Source: Medicago truncatula
Lineage: Eukaryota; Streptophyta; Magnoliopsida; Fabales; Fabaceae
Assembly (NCBI RefSeq): GCF_003473485.1
Contig: NC_053048.1
Location: forward strand, 51,829,755 to 51,893,754
DNA: 64,000 bases
Direction of reading: 5' to 3'
Below are positions 10,561-22,600 of this stretch, in pieces (positions within the stretch are counted from its first letter, which is position 1; every line of letters begins with the position of its first letter). The position numbers and the translations under genes were made by a program. Below the pieces are notes generated by a model that saw only the letters and a program-made list of their open reading frames with translations, was not told the DNA's origin and made no database searches.

Positions 10561-13500
10561 TCAGCGAGAGCAATGTTTCTTGGCTTTTGCTTGAGAAAAT
10601 GTTGCATCATCATCTTCCTTGGAACCATCATCTAGAAGTCTATGAAGCCATGGTGGTCGACTATCTTCATCATACCCGTAATCAAAGAAAAGCTCCTCCC
10701 CAGCTTCAATGCGTTCCTTTGCAAATATTGCTACATGATGATCCCCATTAACAAACACAATCTACAATAGACCACACATTTACAATTCAATAATTAAGTA
10801 CCCAATGTAGAGATTAAAAGATAACTTTCATATATCTCTATAAAAATGAGTTGCTAGACTCACCTTTCCATAGCAATTCGCTTTTGATGCGTGATTTGCA
10901 AACTTCAACTTGTTCCCTTTGCGAAAAGCATCAAGACAATACTGAAAAAAAACAATCATTTTGCGTGAAAAGGTTGATTAGAAAAAACAATCTTATAAGT
11001 ACAACAGTAAATATATAGGTTAATATGCAATCATTTTGCCGCATGATGTTAAGATAGACCATTATAGGTGGTCATGATGAACCACAAATTATGTATAGTA
11101 ATTAGATTTTTCTTTGTAATTAAGAAAGAAAAAAACTAATGGAGAAAGCTTGTCCATAGAAGATATGCTAGAATAGGCTCACTTTTAAGAGAATTATAAT
11201 TGATACGAGACACTTACCGTATCATTCAAGTTAAAAAGGTACGAAAAGTCTACACGATCATAAAATTTTCCACGCTTATCAGCTTCTATATGAGAGATTA
11301 CTTCACCAGTGTACTCTCCTAAAAAATCATTTTTGTTTGCCGGGGCCTGAAGTGTATTAACAATTGTCAATCAGTGATAACAATACATTCACAATTTTTT
11401 CTTATAAAATAAATCAAGTGCAAACATCTCTAACCTTTAAGAAAGCTCCCCATCCAGCAACATCAGACCTTGCCCAAAGAATCTGACAATATACATATCA
11501 ATCAAGGAAACTAAATATAGATAATGTAAAGAGCAAAAAAATAAAAATACCTTTTGCTGTTTCCTTAAAAGAATCATCATGTTTTCACATTGATCCTCTC
11601 CACGATAAGACGACTCTCCCAAATCACCATCTCCACCATCTCCACAACTATAGACAAAATGCCATAGTTAGAAGCATTATATTAGTTACAGTTTAGTTTG
11701 AATCACCTCTGGCTGAAATGATTTAATAGAAAATATGGAGAGTTCAATTTGTTTAGGTACATCAACTATCGTAGCAAAAGATACATGACATACTTAATTC
11801 ACTTATGACCAAAAACATTACTTATCACTTATTCAATCACATGCGGTGTTTATTTTGTTAAATAGAATGAGAGAAGTACAAATAATATGAGTAATAATAG
11901 TACTTAATTCAAGTACAAGGAAAACTCTTTAATTTCCGCCACAAAATAATAGAAGAACCCTATAATGTTAAACAATAAAGAGGGTTTGAAAATCATTCAA
12001 AACACGAACAAAGCCCCCTTTACCAGATATAGGAAAAATGAAATCAATTTAAAATTAAAGACATTACCTAACCCAACAATTTCGACATACATCAGGGTCA
12101 CAATCTCTTGAAGCTGCAAAACATGGACAGTGTCGACTTCTACACTGACTCTTAGTACACTGACATCCTCCAAATCGATTTTTACAGAGCTTTGAACACC
12201 TGAAGGTAAAAAATATAACTGATCACATTGAAAACATAGTTGTTTTCCATCGAAAAGTAACATAATTAAATGAAAATTGACATACCCACAATATTTTTCA
12301 CAGCAAAAACCATTAAGACGACATGGACATTGCTTTCCACACGCCCCCTCACATTCACAAGGTGTATAGTGCTTTTCCAGTTTGTTTTTCTCATCGGTAT
12401 TTCTTCTTCTTTTCCATTTGGATGGAAGTCCACAAGATTTTGAAGAATATTTGAACTTCTTAGATTTGCTCTTTCTTGACATCGACCTTGACTTTGATGG
12501 CATCTCATTGTCCTAGCAAAATAACTCATTCAAAAACAATTTGACAATCTTTGAGTATGCATAAATGTTGTCAAAGTTGTTTTGAAAAAAAATTGAAAAA
12601 TTATATTCAAGTTGCCAAAGTCATATACGAGAGAGAAAGTCTCTTTGATGGTAGTTTGAGGATGGGGATCATACCTGAGAATAACATTAAAAATATGTAG
12701 ATATATTCAAATGTTTTACATGTTATATTTGTTTATCTATTCACACAACATGCGGATAAATTTATTTTACATTAAGTTTACTGATGCTACAAGACTCATT
12801 ATCTTGCTTTTTCGTTTGTTTGATGGTTAAATTTTTTGACTACCAATTTTAATCAAAATAATAGAAATTTGATCATGTTGACCTGGTCCACACGAGAATA
12901 AGGACATGGAGAAAAAACTCTTAAAAATAAGGAATGATGAACATTTTGAATGACATAGATGGGGAGCGGAGAGTACTCCCCATCCCGCCTCGTTGACGTC
13001 TTCAATTCCACCACATCTCATATATATAACTTTCACCTCATACTAATCAAACACTCCTATAAAATATGATATGGACAATTCAAGACTTGGACTAAAAAAA
13101 AACACAAAGGAGATGGGGATATGAAATGAATGATTGTACTCACAATGCGCATTGCATTTGATTGTCCATTTTCGCCCATGGATCCATGTGGGATTGACTC
13201 TTCAGCATACATGTATCTAGCAACTTCCGTGCAAGTCTTCATCATAAAAAGTATGTTCTTAGCTATAAGACAACTGCAAAGCATAAATTGCATATAAGCC
13301 AAAACATTAGAAAAATGGACTTAGCTTAAATGTGAGGTGAAAAATGAGAAAGATTTTTATACCTATTTCTCCCAAACATTTCTATTCCCTTCAAGTATAA
13401 TTCTTTTTCCAAAAGTTTCCAATCCGAAGGAATAGACTCCTCCTCAGCTTGTCCTTCTATTGAGTCAGACAAGTGCTTGGATTTTCTTTCATCCATATCA

Positions 13501-16500
13501 TTTTTTTCATCATTGTTAGCATCCAAATTTAAGCCCCTCATACAATTACTAATTGTAACATCTTTATTATGAAGGTAACAATGTTCACCACATGGTTCTT
13601 TGGGACCTTCAGGTTCTTGCCAAACTGGTTGCTTTTCAGCCTGAGAAGTAAACCATCAAATTAATATATTTAATTAATAATGGAAGCATGCACATGTTAA
13701 GAAATGAATGAAGAAACATGGTTGCTTACAGGATATATTATCTTTTGAGAACAACCGTGCAAAGGACAATCAAAGATCTACAAAAAAATTACAAAAATAA
13801 AGACACACAATATAATCATTATCTTATTATAGACAACAATATTGTGGTGAAAAAAAAGGCAAAATATTGATATTTTTTTCTTGTATTTACCATGCAACGA
13901 CGACAGTAAAAGTTGTCAAAAGTATCTAAAGAGACACTCAAGCTTTTGTTCAAAAATGTATCAGTCTGAGATTCACTTTCTCTACGATCTTCATCATTTT
14001 GGTCCTTTTCCTTGATATTTTTATATCGCTCCTGCATATTTTGATTGAGAACATTTGTCCATGACATAAAATTAGCTGCTCATACGTAATTAATACAACA
14101 CATATCACAAAGAAACTTATTTTTGTAATACATATTAGAATTAACAATCATCAAAGCTATATTAATCTTGTAAATTACTCTACATTACCTGAATTTCTGA
14201 ACTGGTACCTCCGATGACATCCTTAACAATACTCAACACTTCCTCAGTTAAACCATGTTCATCAAATACCGTCCTAATATATTAAATAGTCACAAGATAA
14301 TATGTTTAGTTAAGGAGAAACTTAAATTATTTTAATGAAGTAGATAAAATGATGCACAATAAGTAGAATTTTTTTGGAGGTCCAGCAAAACATGTATTAC
14401 ATATCAATTAAATTTGAAATTTAAGAATTTACATCTTTAATTCTACTGATAAATTAAATAGAACTTCTAAATGTAAGTATAATAACATGTACATTTTGAT
14501 TTACCTAATAAATCGGTCTTCACCCTGAGAAAATTTACGTTCAACTTCCTTGTCCTCGTTTGACTCTTCATCACTATCACTGCATACTAATGTTTCACCT
14601 TCCTGATGATTATAATATACATTTCTTTTTCTAGAAACTGCCTGATCTGCAGTCATTTTTTCATTTCTATTTTGCAAGAAATGTTTTCAGAAAGTAGTAA
14701 ATAGACGACACAAATTTAACATAGATTGATCAATAACATTTGACATCAAATGCATATTAAACATACACTTTCACTTCCTAAAAATTTTCATGTAAGAGGA
14801 TTCACAACATGTCATTGAAATTTATAATTCAAACACACCTGGCTAAATGTATCCAAGACGTATATGGAGGTAACCTGTTGATGCTTGGCATCCTGATAGT
14901 TCTCACAGGTTTGTTGCTACGGTCTTCCTCTCCCAAAACTTGATGATCGGGACTATAGAACGTACACGGTGGACGATTCATTCTTGAAAAAAGAATATTT
15001 CCTCCAATTGGTAGTGATTCGTTTTTTGATATTACTAACATGGCCTTAGAAATTTGACTTTGAAGATTCTCTCTATTCTTCTGAAGCTTTTCCTGAGAAA
15101 AGATAATTAAGATTGACTACATGGCTTGCTCATAGAAATATGCAGGGAAAAACAAATTAAAATAAGAAATGAAAGTTCTGCTACAAAAAAATCAAGTTGT
15201 GCCACCAAAACAACAATTACGTGAAAGAGAATGCTTCATGTAAGGAGACAGAAGAGCCATTCTGTTCTCAACTTTGACATTATCCAAGTCCATAAAAAAT
15301 TAAGAGGAACTGTACTAATAATAGTTCCTAAAAAACAACTTAATAAACTCAACATAGAGATTAAAATGTTCACATTTCCCCCTCAATTTATAGTGGAAAG
15401 TAAGAAGAATAATCATGTAGAAAACATAATTACACATAACTATATACAAAATTTCAAAGAATTAACAACCAAATTGAACTCACTTTAATCGACTCAGCTC
15501 GTTCATTTTGGATTTGCTTTTTCACCAAATGTATCTTGTTCGTCAAGGTTTGACGAGTGATTGTCGCTCCCCCTCCATGTTTTGCCTATCCATACAATAA
15601 GTATTATTAGCATATAACAAAAAAATGAAAAGAATAAACTTGCATACACCCCCTTTCATGCAAGCAACAAATTAGAAATTAAAGTGATTTGAACTAGGCG
15701 TGGAAACAAAACTAGTACTCTTCCGATTTCAAAATACAGACACGGGGCGAGTAACAGAGATATTGGTACCGTCCCCGATCCCGTCTCTAATGTGAAAAAT
15801 TATCGATATGCAACATGCAAGCTTCTAAATGTCATCCTTACTTCTGAGATATTTTTTAACTTTTAATCGTTGTGAATATTTCCCATGGTTTGCAATTGAC
15901 AAATACACATGATGTTGAGTATTTTTCTACCCCAAATGGATTAGATTAATAGAAAAATGGTGGAAATTAATTTATGGTAGTAGGTTTGGGGAAAATTCTG
16001 GGCTCGGGGCAGGTTCGAGTTTGGGGTTGGAAATTTTTATTTTTATTTTTTTATTAAAAAAATTATATCACTAAATAGATGGGAAATGAGCGGGGATACT
16101 CGAACCCATTATATACGGGGATGAGATTCAATTTCCCATCCTTATCGTAGATTAGATAGATTAACAGATAAGTATATGAGATCCAGGTACAGGGAAGCTG
16201 AAACTCGTCCCTGTCCCGCCCAATTTCTATGCCTATTTGAAATGATGAAACAAAGAATTGTTTATTTACATCATTTTTCTATCCAATTAGGAACAAAATA
16301 ATAATGCACGATTATCTAGGTTAAATTCTAAAAAATTGTTGCCATGTGTGAAGAATTGATGATAGAGATATCAAACACGAAGATGAGTCAATGTCGATAA
16401 TTATTTGAGAAAATAACATAATTGAAACTAATTTTATATGTTGATGTCGAGATACAGGCCAAACATTACGCCTTTGATGAGAAGTGTCGGTGTCAGTGCT

Positions 16501-16638
16501 ACAAAGGCTGTCATACAGATGCGAACAATGAAATGAAAAACCTAAAATAAATTGAGCAAAATCAGATAAAGTATGAGATTGATGGAAAGAGAAACAAACT
16601 TGAAGTCTAGACGCCGAGCTTGGAGCAGCCGAGACCAT
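10561..16638 (-). CDS. SWN: Polycomb E(z)-type histone H3K27 methyltransferase, SWINGER/EZA1-like
   Basis: Sixteen exons join in frame to 716 residues: 16638-16600, 15585-15484, 15092-14839, 14666-14505, 14273-14189, 14031-13891, 13777-13730, 13640-13363, 13273-13144, 12512-12286, 12199-12068, 11647-11551, 11482-11435, 11346-11218, 10941-10864, 10761-10561. This is the catalytic subunit of PRC2, which methylates H3 Lys27 in the nucleus. Visible parts are an EZD-like N-terminus ([25 protein letters not shown]), [16 protein letters not shown], a SANT-like block ([16 protein letters not shown]), a basic stretch, the Cys-rich CXC domain (about 460-537) and the SET domain (about 565-681). Key SET residues are present: N640-H641, GEYTGE and EELFFDYGY. 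The C-terminus GSKEDDDAT...AKKHCSR follows SWN rather than CLF. It is shorter than the SWN I remember (about 850 residues), mainly in the linker before the SANT block. The 13-residue first exon is the least certain part. Confidence 0.92.
15695..16235. mobile_element. hAT-like MITE in SWN intron 1
   Basis: The ends read TAGGCGTGGAAAC and, on the complement of the right side, TAGGCATAGAAAT. Inside are CCCCGATCCCG and CGTCCCTGTCCCGCCC blocks in opposed orientation. The flanks ATTTGAAC and TTTGAAAT share a TTTGAA core, an approximate 8-bp target duplication. It resembles the 30613-31227 element in end sequence and GGGGATG wording, so the two are probably one family. It occupies about half of the 1,014-bp first intron (15586-16599). 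Confidence 0.55.
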
Positions 16639-17145
16639 TGATGAAATTGTTGATGCACAAAACCACTTTGACGAAAAGAAAGATGAATGTCGAGAGTGTG
16701 AAAGATGGAAACGCTACGTTGTTTTAAATATATGTGTGGAAGAGTGTTGTTCGTTTCTTTCTACATTATTTGGGGGCGCGCCACCACTCTAAATGAAAAA
16801 AAAAATAAAAATTAAAATGATATATTTTCTCTGTCTCTTAACATAGGAACATCTAACAAAAATTCTGAATATTAAAAAATTAGTTGGAATAATAAATTTG
16901 TTTGAGTATGGCTATTACTAAATTATCCTTTGTGTATAGATATATTTAATATTATTTTTCATATTCTAATACGATCGATAATATTAATAAGGGGTATATT
17001 TGGAAAAGAAAAGTAATAGATGAATCTAAAATGTATTTATGGTCTCATTTAGCATCAAACATTTTTTTTAAACGGCCTTATAAATTTATAATTACGAACG
17101 AATAGAGTTTTGATTGGTTGACACCAACCGTAAAATTTAGCAATT

Positions 17146-17263
17146 TTTTTTTTGTCTAGTAGCCTACTCACATAATTAAATGTGGAGAAGTGGGGTGTCT
17201 ATGTTCGAACTCTGACCCCTGCATAAATTATGCAATGTCCCTACCAACTGATCTAAGTTCACG
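17146..17263 (+). repeat. tRNA-derived SINE copy
   Basis: After a T-run comes GTCTAGTAGCCTA in the A-box position, then GTGGGGTGTCTATGTTCGAA holding the B-box, then GACCCCTGCATAAATTATGC. It shares this order of blocks with the complementary-strand copies at 29286 and 32385. Confidence 0.6.
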
Positions 17264-17639
17264 GGACAAATTTAGCATATTTTAATTGTAGTAGAAAAAT
17301 TATTAAATGAAATAATGTGTAATATTTCTTTTACTACTTCTCTCTTAAATAATATAAATAGCATTTGTAAATTGCAGTATATTTTCTTGAAACCGAAAAA
17401 TTATAAAAGTAAAAGGTGCAGTTTAGGCGCGATAATTCGGAAATTAGGCGCCCTAGTTTGTCTTCCAAATTATTTTGCTTTAATATCTTAAAGAAAGATG
17501 AAAGATAAAGACAATGTCTCCGATATAAATTCAACAAAGTACCACTAATACCCTTCAAAAACAAAGTCCCACTTTATTAAAAAAAATTAGTACCACTAAA
17601 AGAGAAAAACAAAAATTAATGCTGACATATATGTTGTTA

Positions 17640-17642
<3 letters not shown>

Positions 17643-17680
<38 letters not shown>
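17643..17680. repeat. (AT)n microsatellite
   Basis: An AT dinucleotide run of about 38 bp. Confidence 0.9.
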
Positions 17681-17684
<4 letters not shown>

Positions 17685-17706
17685 GAATTTTCACTGTTTT
17701 ATATTA

Positions 17707-18444
17707 AAGGTTAATTGTTTAAATTGATCTTGTAAAATATATGATGTCTGAAAAATGACCATGTAAAATAAAAAGTACATATTTTAACTTTGTAATTTGA
17801 GATTCTTCTTATTTTTTACCTTTTAATATACGTGTGGTCCAAAAAAGTGATCTAGAGATTGAATTTTTTCATAATTTTTTTCAAGGCATCTTTAGGATGT
17901 TAAAACATGGCTTTACACACAAAAAATAGATTTTTCCAACTAGGGACGAATTTATTATGAATTTTTATTCCCCATAAATATGAATTTCTTAAACAATTAC
18001 AAAATCAAAGAACCAAATTTGACATGTGAGTATAAGCTTACTCTAAACAAAATTGCAATTTCGCACGTTTTGGTTGAAAAATAAAAATAAATCGAAATTT
18101 CTTTCAAATAATCAGCTCAAAATTCGATTTTTAGGTTGGGGTTTTTGTTGTTTTATTTTTGAGTTTTTAACGCTTTAAAAATTAATAGTTAATTCGTCCT
18201 TAGTAGAAAAAATTCTATTTTTTTTTTTTGTGTAAAATCATATTTTAACGTCCTAAATATGCATGAAAAAAATCATGAAAAAATTCAACATCTAAGTTTC
18301 TTTTTTGGACTTCAACTAATTTACAGGGTCAAAAATAATAAGAATCTCAAATTACAGGGTTAAAATATGTGTTTTTTCTTTTACATGGTCATTTTTTTTT
18401 CTAGACTTACGTATATTACAATGTCAATTTCAATAATTAACCTT
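17707..18444. mobile_element. Long-hairpin MITE, about 740 bp
   Basis: The two halves are reverse complements over most of their length. AAGGTTAATTGTTTAAATTG pairs with its counterpart near 18421-18444. The block around GATTGAATTTTTTCATAA near 17857 pairs with its counterpart near 18270. AGGGACGAATTTATTATG pairs with a stretch near 18185. It has no ORF. A related but partial copy lies at 20880-21352, so this is a local family. Superfamily unassigned. Confidence 0.6.
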
Positions 18445-18999
18445 ATATTAATATGTATGAACATATGTTCTTTAGAAAAAATGTATATTAAGTAATTATT
18501 TTATATTAAATTAATTTTAGTCATGATTTATTTTATCATAAAATAATTACCTAAAATACCTATTTTTAATCAACATAATTGAATTCGTTTTTGAAAATTC
18601 TTTGCTATTAAAACTTTCTTGGTCAAATATTTTAATTTTTTAAAAAAAATACTAACTTTTCCACAAACAGTTGTAATAAAATATGGAAATACTATAAATT
18701 CATTAACAAATTATTAATAATAACATAAGAAAATAATTTGTAGATAAAATGTATAACTTATAGTAATAAAAACGGCGTGTGGATTTTGCTAATGATCATT
18801 GGAATTATGGTGAAAAAAGTATCATTTGTACTTCGTTTCACCATATCTACAAATTATGGTGAAAAATGTTTTCTGTCAAAAAATGGCGTGTGGATTTTGC
18901 TAATGATCAAAATCAATTATATGTATAACTTTATAAATAACCATGATTAAGGTCAAACATTTACAATGATTTATACTTAATCATATTTATTTTTTAGAC

Positions 19000-20345
19000 G
19001 AACCTCCTCCTCGAAGTCTCAATGCAAGCATACATTTTTGAGATCAAACTAGTGCAATTCCCATCTAGAGCTGTAAGAGATAGTAAGATATGAAATAATA
19101 TTCACCTTTGCTATTAGAGCAAATGTCTCTTCATAATTGACGTCACATGTCTAATTATATCCTTTTGCCACTAGTATGGCCTTATAACGGTCGAGGGTGC
19201 CAACTCAACAATCTTCCAAGTTCCATTTTTTCAAGTGGTTTCGTTTTGTCATCCATAGTTAAACCCAATTGAGGAAGATCTTTTTGCATAGACTACTAAA
19301 TCAGTCCCCTTATATATTGGAAGATTCACAAAGGAGATGGTGTGCTTAGGCTATAAGAAAGTTCAAGGAGTCACAAGGAAGATAATTGGTTGTATTTTTT
19401 GTTTATATTAATGACATTATTGTTACATGAGTTGATTTGATTGATTGAGAGGCAACTACTCAATGAAAAATTATCAATCAAGTCTGAGATATGTAGGACC
19501 TTAGACAAGTATTTCTTGAGTGAGGTTGCTTACTCGCAATAAATTTTTACCTCTAAGAGAAAGTATGTATTTGATCTTTTGTAGGAAATAGAGGTAAACT
19601 TGGATGCAAACTTCCGAGGTGTACCAATTGAGCAAAATCACAAAATAAGTTATGAGAAGGACAATGCCAAGGTTGTAAATTTCCGATGTCATATATTATT
19701 GGGTAAATTGATTTACTTGGCTTTACACAATTGGTGTGTAGTGAGCCAATTCATGCATGATTCGATGGTGAGACATTTGCACGATAGACCATGTTCTACA
19801 ATATTTCAAAGCCATTACAAGAAGAGGACTCTTGTTTCAAAAAAGGCAGAAACCTAACTACAGATACGTATACTGATTATAATTATGCCAGTTTAATGAA
19901 TGATAGAAGATCTACATCAAGCTATTATGTTTTCCTTTGTGGAAACCTTGTTGCTTGAAGGAGTAAGAAACAAAGTGCAGTAGCTAGATCAAGCATTGAG
20001 ATAAAATTTAGAGCTTCAACACGAGAAATTTGTGAGCTATTGTAGATGAAAATTTTGGTAGAAGTTTTGTAGATAAAATGGGAAGGTCCTATAAAGCATT
20101 TTTCTAACAATAAATCTGCCATCAATATTGCTCACAATCTTGTTCAGCATGATAGAAAAAAAAAATAGATTAAGATAGATCGATACAATTAAAGAGAATC
20201 TAAATAGTGGGTTAATAAATACAACTTACATTCCTTTTTGGTATCAACTTATAGATGTGTTAACAAAGAATTTATCAAAAAAAACCTATTTAATCAGCTT
20301 ACTTGCAAGCTTGGAATCATACACGGGCGGACCTTCTCAATCCAT
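19000..20345 (+). mobile_element. Decayed Ty1/copia pol remnant (fossil)
   Basis: Scattered plus-strand translations match the end of copia pol. A reverse-transcriptase tail includes PIEQNHKI, then GKLIYLALHNWCVVSQFMHD. RNase H-like text follows, and an integration-end phrase ends in LACKLGI-like wording. The order of pieces is right for a copia element, but the reading is broken in many places and no LTR pair was recognised around it. It is an old fossil with no coding capacity left. Confidence 0.7.
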
Positions 20346-20879
20346 GGTATGGCTATAGGCACAACAACATGACCCACTATTATGTTATGTGACTGAAATA
20401 GTGATCACTAATCGGTTGTTTTAAAGGACCAGTTTGAATTTACTTTTTTTTTTTTGAAGAGCCGTTTGAATTTACTTATTTTCGAACTTATGAAAAATAA
20501 CTTATGCAAATAAATAAACTTTAATGTTAATTTATAAGTTTTCGCTAGCAAAAATTGTATTCTCATAAGTTGCTTTTCACAAACTTCCTTGACAAGAAGT
20601 ACCAAAAATATCCATGTAATAAAAAAAAAAACAAAGATTCTATTCTTGTAGTTTGAAATCATTCCTATTTTTGTCCTCTAGCAGCCCAATCGGACATAAG
20701 ATGTTGATGTGGTAGGGGATGTTGCCACATGGCTGCTGTCACATGTATTTGTTGATGACATGGCAAAGAAAATTGTCTCCAAAAGTTTTCCTCACAATAT
20801 TTTTTTTAGCTAATATTAATTGAGGGACTGAAATAAAGAAAAATTTGGGACCCTTTTCCCTTATAGACATAAAGTTCAT

Positions 20880-21352
20880 AAAAATGGTCTATAAATTGAA
20901 TTTTTTCATAATTATTTGGAGGCATATTTAAGATGTTAAAATAAGGCCTCCCAAATAAAATTAGAATTTTTCAATAAGGAATTGATTAATTATAAATTTT
21001 TAAAGCGTCAAATTTCAAAACAATGAAAACCTCAATCTATAAATTGAATTTTAAGCTCTTTTTTTTTTTTTTTTTTTTGCAGAGACGATCTATACAATAA
21101 TACATAGAAATGATTTGAAAAGTTTCATAGCATTCCTAAGACACCTCGATTTAGTTTAATTTTTCAATAAAAACGTTCAAAATCACCAGTCATGGGGGCA
21201 ATATGATCAATTATGTAACGTCTCTTGTGTGACTAGACCGCTGGAGGAAAAAAAAATCTTAAATTACAATGAAATAATCTTTATCTTTTTATTAGATGGA
21301 TATTTTTTGAACTTTACGTATATTACATGGACAATATGATCAATTAACCCTA
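20880..21352. mobile_element. Partial relative of the 17.7-kb hairpin MITE
   Basis: It shares the block TTGAATTTTTTCATAAT, then GGAGGCATATTTAAGATGTTAA, with 17857-17910, and ends in ATGATCAATTAACCCT like the terminal repeat of the larger copy. A poly-T run near 21060 and diverged arms show it is decayed. The left end is unclear. The bases left of it (20690-20850) contain GATGTGGTAGG/CCACATGGC text without an assignable identity. Confidence 0.45.
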
Positions 21353-22272
21353 AAAATAACAGTTTTTTTTAACAGATAAAAGAGAGTATACATGTACTAT
21401 TATTTTACTTGCAATTGTACAAAAAACATTATGCTTGAAAAGATTCATTAAAACTTTGATGATATGTTATAATAAATTTTTTAGGGGGAAATTTATTTTG
21501 AGGGGAAAAAAATATATTTAAACATTTTAACAATATAATGTATTTTTTTTGTTACTACTATGATATATAGGTAAGAAGTTTCCACCGCTGCTTAGCCGTG
21601 ATTAATCTCTGTCAGAGAACATGTTGGGTAAAAACCAATTTTTTTCATACCTAGAGTTAAGAGTCGAACCGTTGACCACATGCTTAAGGGGCACAAGTTT
21701 CTTAAGACCAATCCATTATTCGTAATATAATCTCTATTTTAATATCGTAACAAATGACACGCGAACAGTGGGAAAGAACTTGTATTTTGCTTTAGTTGAT
21801 AGATATAAAACCCTAAAACAATAATTGTTTTCGTGAAGATCCATGTCTCATCCTAATAGAGACAACATCCTTGGAGAATTTATCGGTAACATGAGCATCT
21901 CTAGAAGCGAAGAATCAAATTATAAGTCGTTACATTATTGAAAATATTTGGTTGGAAGAGGAGAACTCACCTTACGTACTCCCGACAAAGATTAGACATT
22001 TTTAAGCCATGGTAAAAACTTCTTATCAATATTAACAAAACAAAAAAGACTCGTTATATTACAAAGATTAATCTCTTCACTAGACCAAACTAACCTTGAA
22101 ATCCCCGAATACAAGTATATATGATTCAGTTCGTTTACAAATTTAGCCCAACTAATTAACTAAATCATGGCATTGAATCATGTTGTTTGAGCCTGACAAT
22201 GAGGGTGATGGATAAGTTTTTAGCATACTTCATAAACAACCAACTTAGCTATCATACTACAATAAGTTAAGA

Positions 22273-22380
22273 CGGTGCGATCATACCAGCACTAATGTAC
22301 CAGATCCCATCAGAATTTCGCAGTTAAACATGTTTGGGCGAGAGTTGTATTAGGATGGGTGACCTCCTAGAAAGTCATGA
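22273..22380 (+). pseudogene. 5S rRNA-like fragment
   Basis: About 95 bases follow the plant 5S rRNA closely: GGTGCGATCATACCAGCACT, then GATCCCATCAGAA, GCAGTTAAACATG, TGGGCGAGAGTTGTAT and TAGGATGGGTGACCTCCTAG. Several positions differ from the functional gene, and the 3' end (GTCCTCGTGTTGCACCC in a normal gene) is lost. It is therefore a relic, not an active 5S gene. Cassandra-type TRIM retroelements carry a 5S domain inside their LTRs, so this may be a piece of such an LTR. No second copy or primer-binding site was seen beside it. Confidence 0.85.
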
Positions 22381-22600
22381 AAAATCACAAAAAAAATAAA
22401 ATAAGCCAAGACATTATTTAAATTCATCTATTAACCAACCTGCAGCAAATCAAAACACTAAATGCATGTAGAGTACAGAGCAAATATAAACTGTTTCAAA
22501 CAAAACAAAAATAGATTCAAACAAGCCAACAAATGAGGAATTAGAAGAAATTTAAACTTGGCATTATATTTCACAAAGAAATCAAAATTGAAGATCACCA

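Larger units (their letters stand above)
16639..22600. other. Repeat-dominated intergenic region, SWN promoter to GRAS 3' end
   Basis: The first few hundred bases left of 17000 are the presumed SWN-like promoter, with no motif I can defend. The rest is repeats: a SINE, an AT microsatellite, two related hairpin elements, a copia remnant and a 5S-like fragment, listed separately. Between 18772 and 18908 a 25-bp phrase beginning GGCGTGTGGATTTTGC occurs twice, 111 bp apart. Near 21590-21720 a degenerate SINE-like B-box (GAGTCGAACCGTTGACC) is visible. The remainder is AT-rich and shows nothing recognisable. Confidence 0.6.

Noticed and set aside
12266-12529. 87-codon minus ORF beside the CXC exon
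   Set aside because: It is another frame of SWN exon 10; the CXC cysteines are in the other frame.
22273-22380. A functional 5S rRNA gene
   Set aside because: Several substitutions and loss of the 3' end; there is no tandem array.
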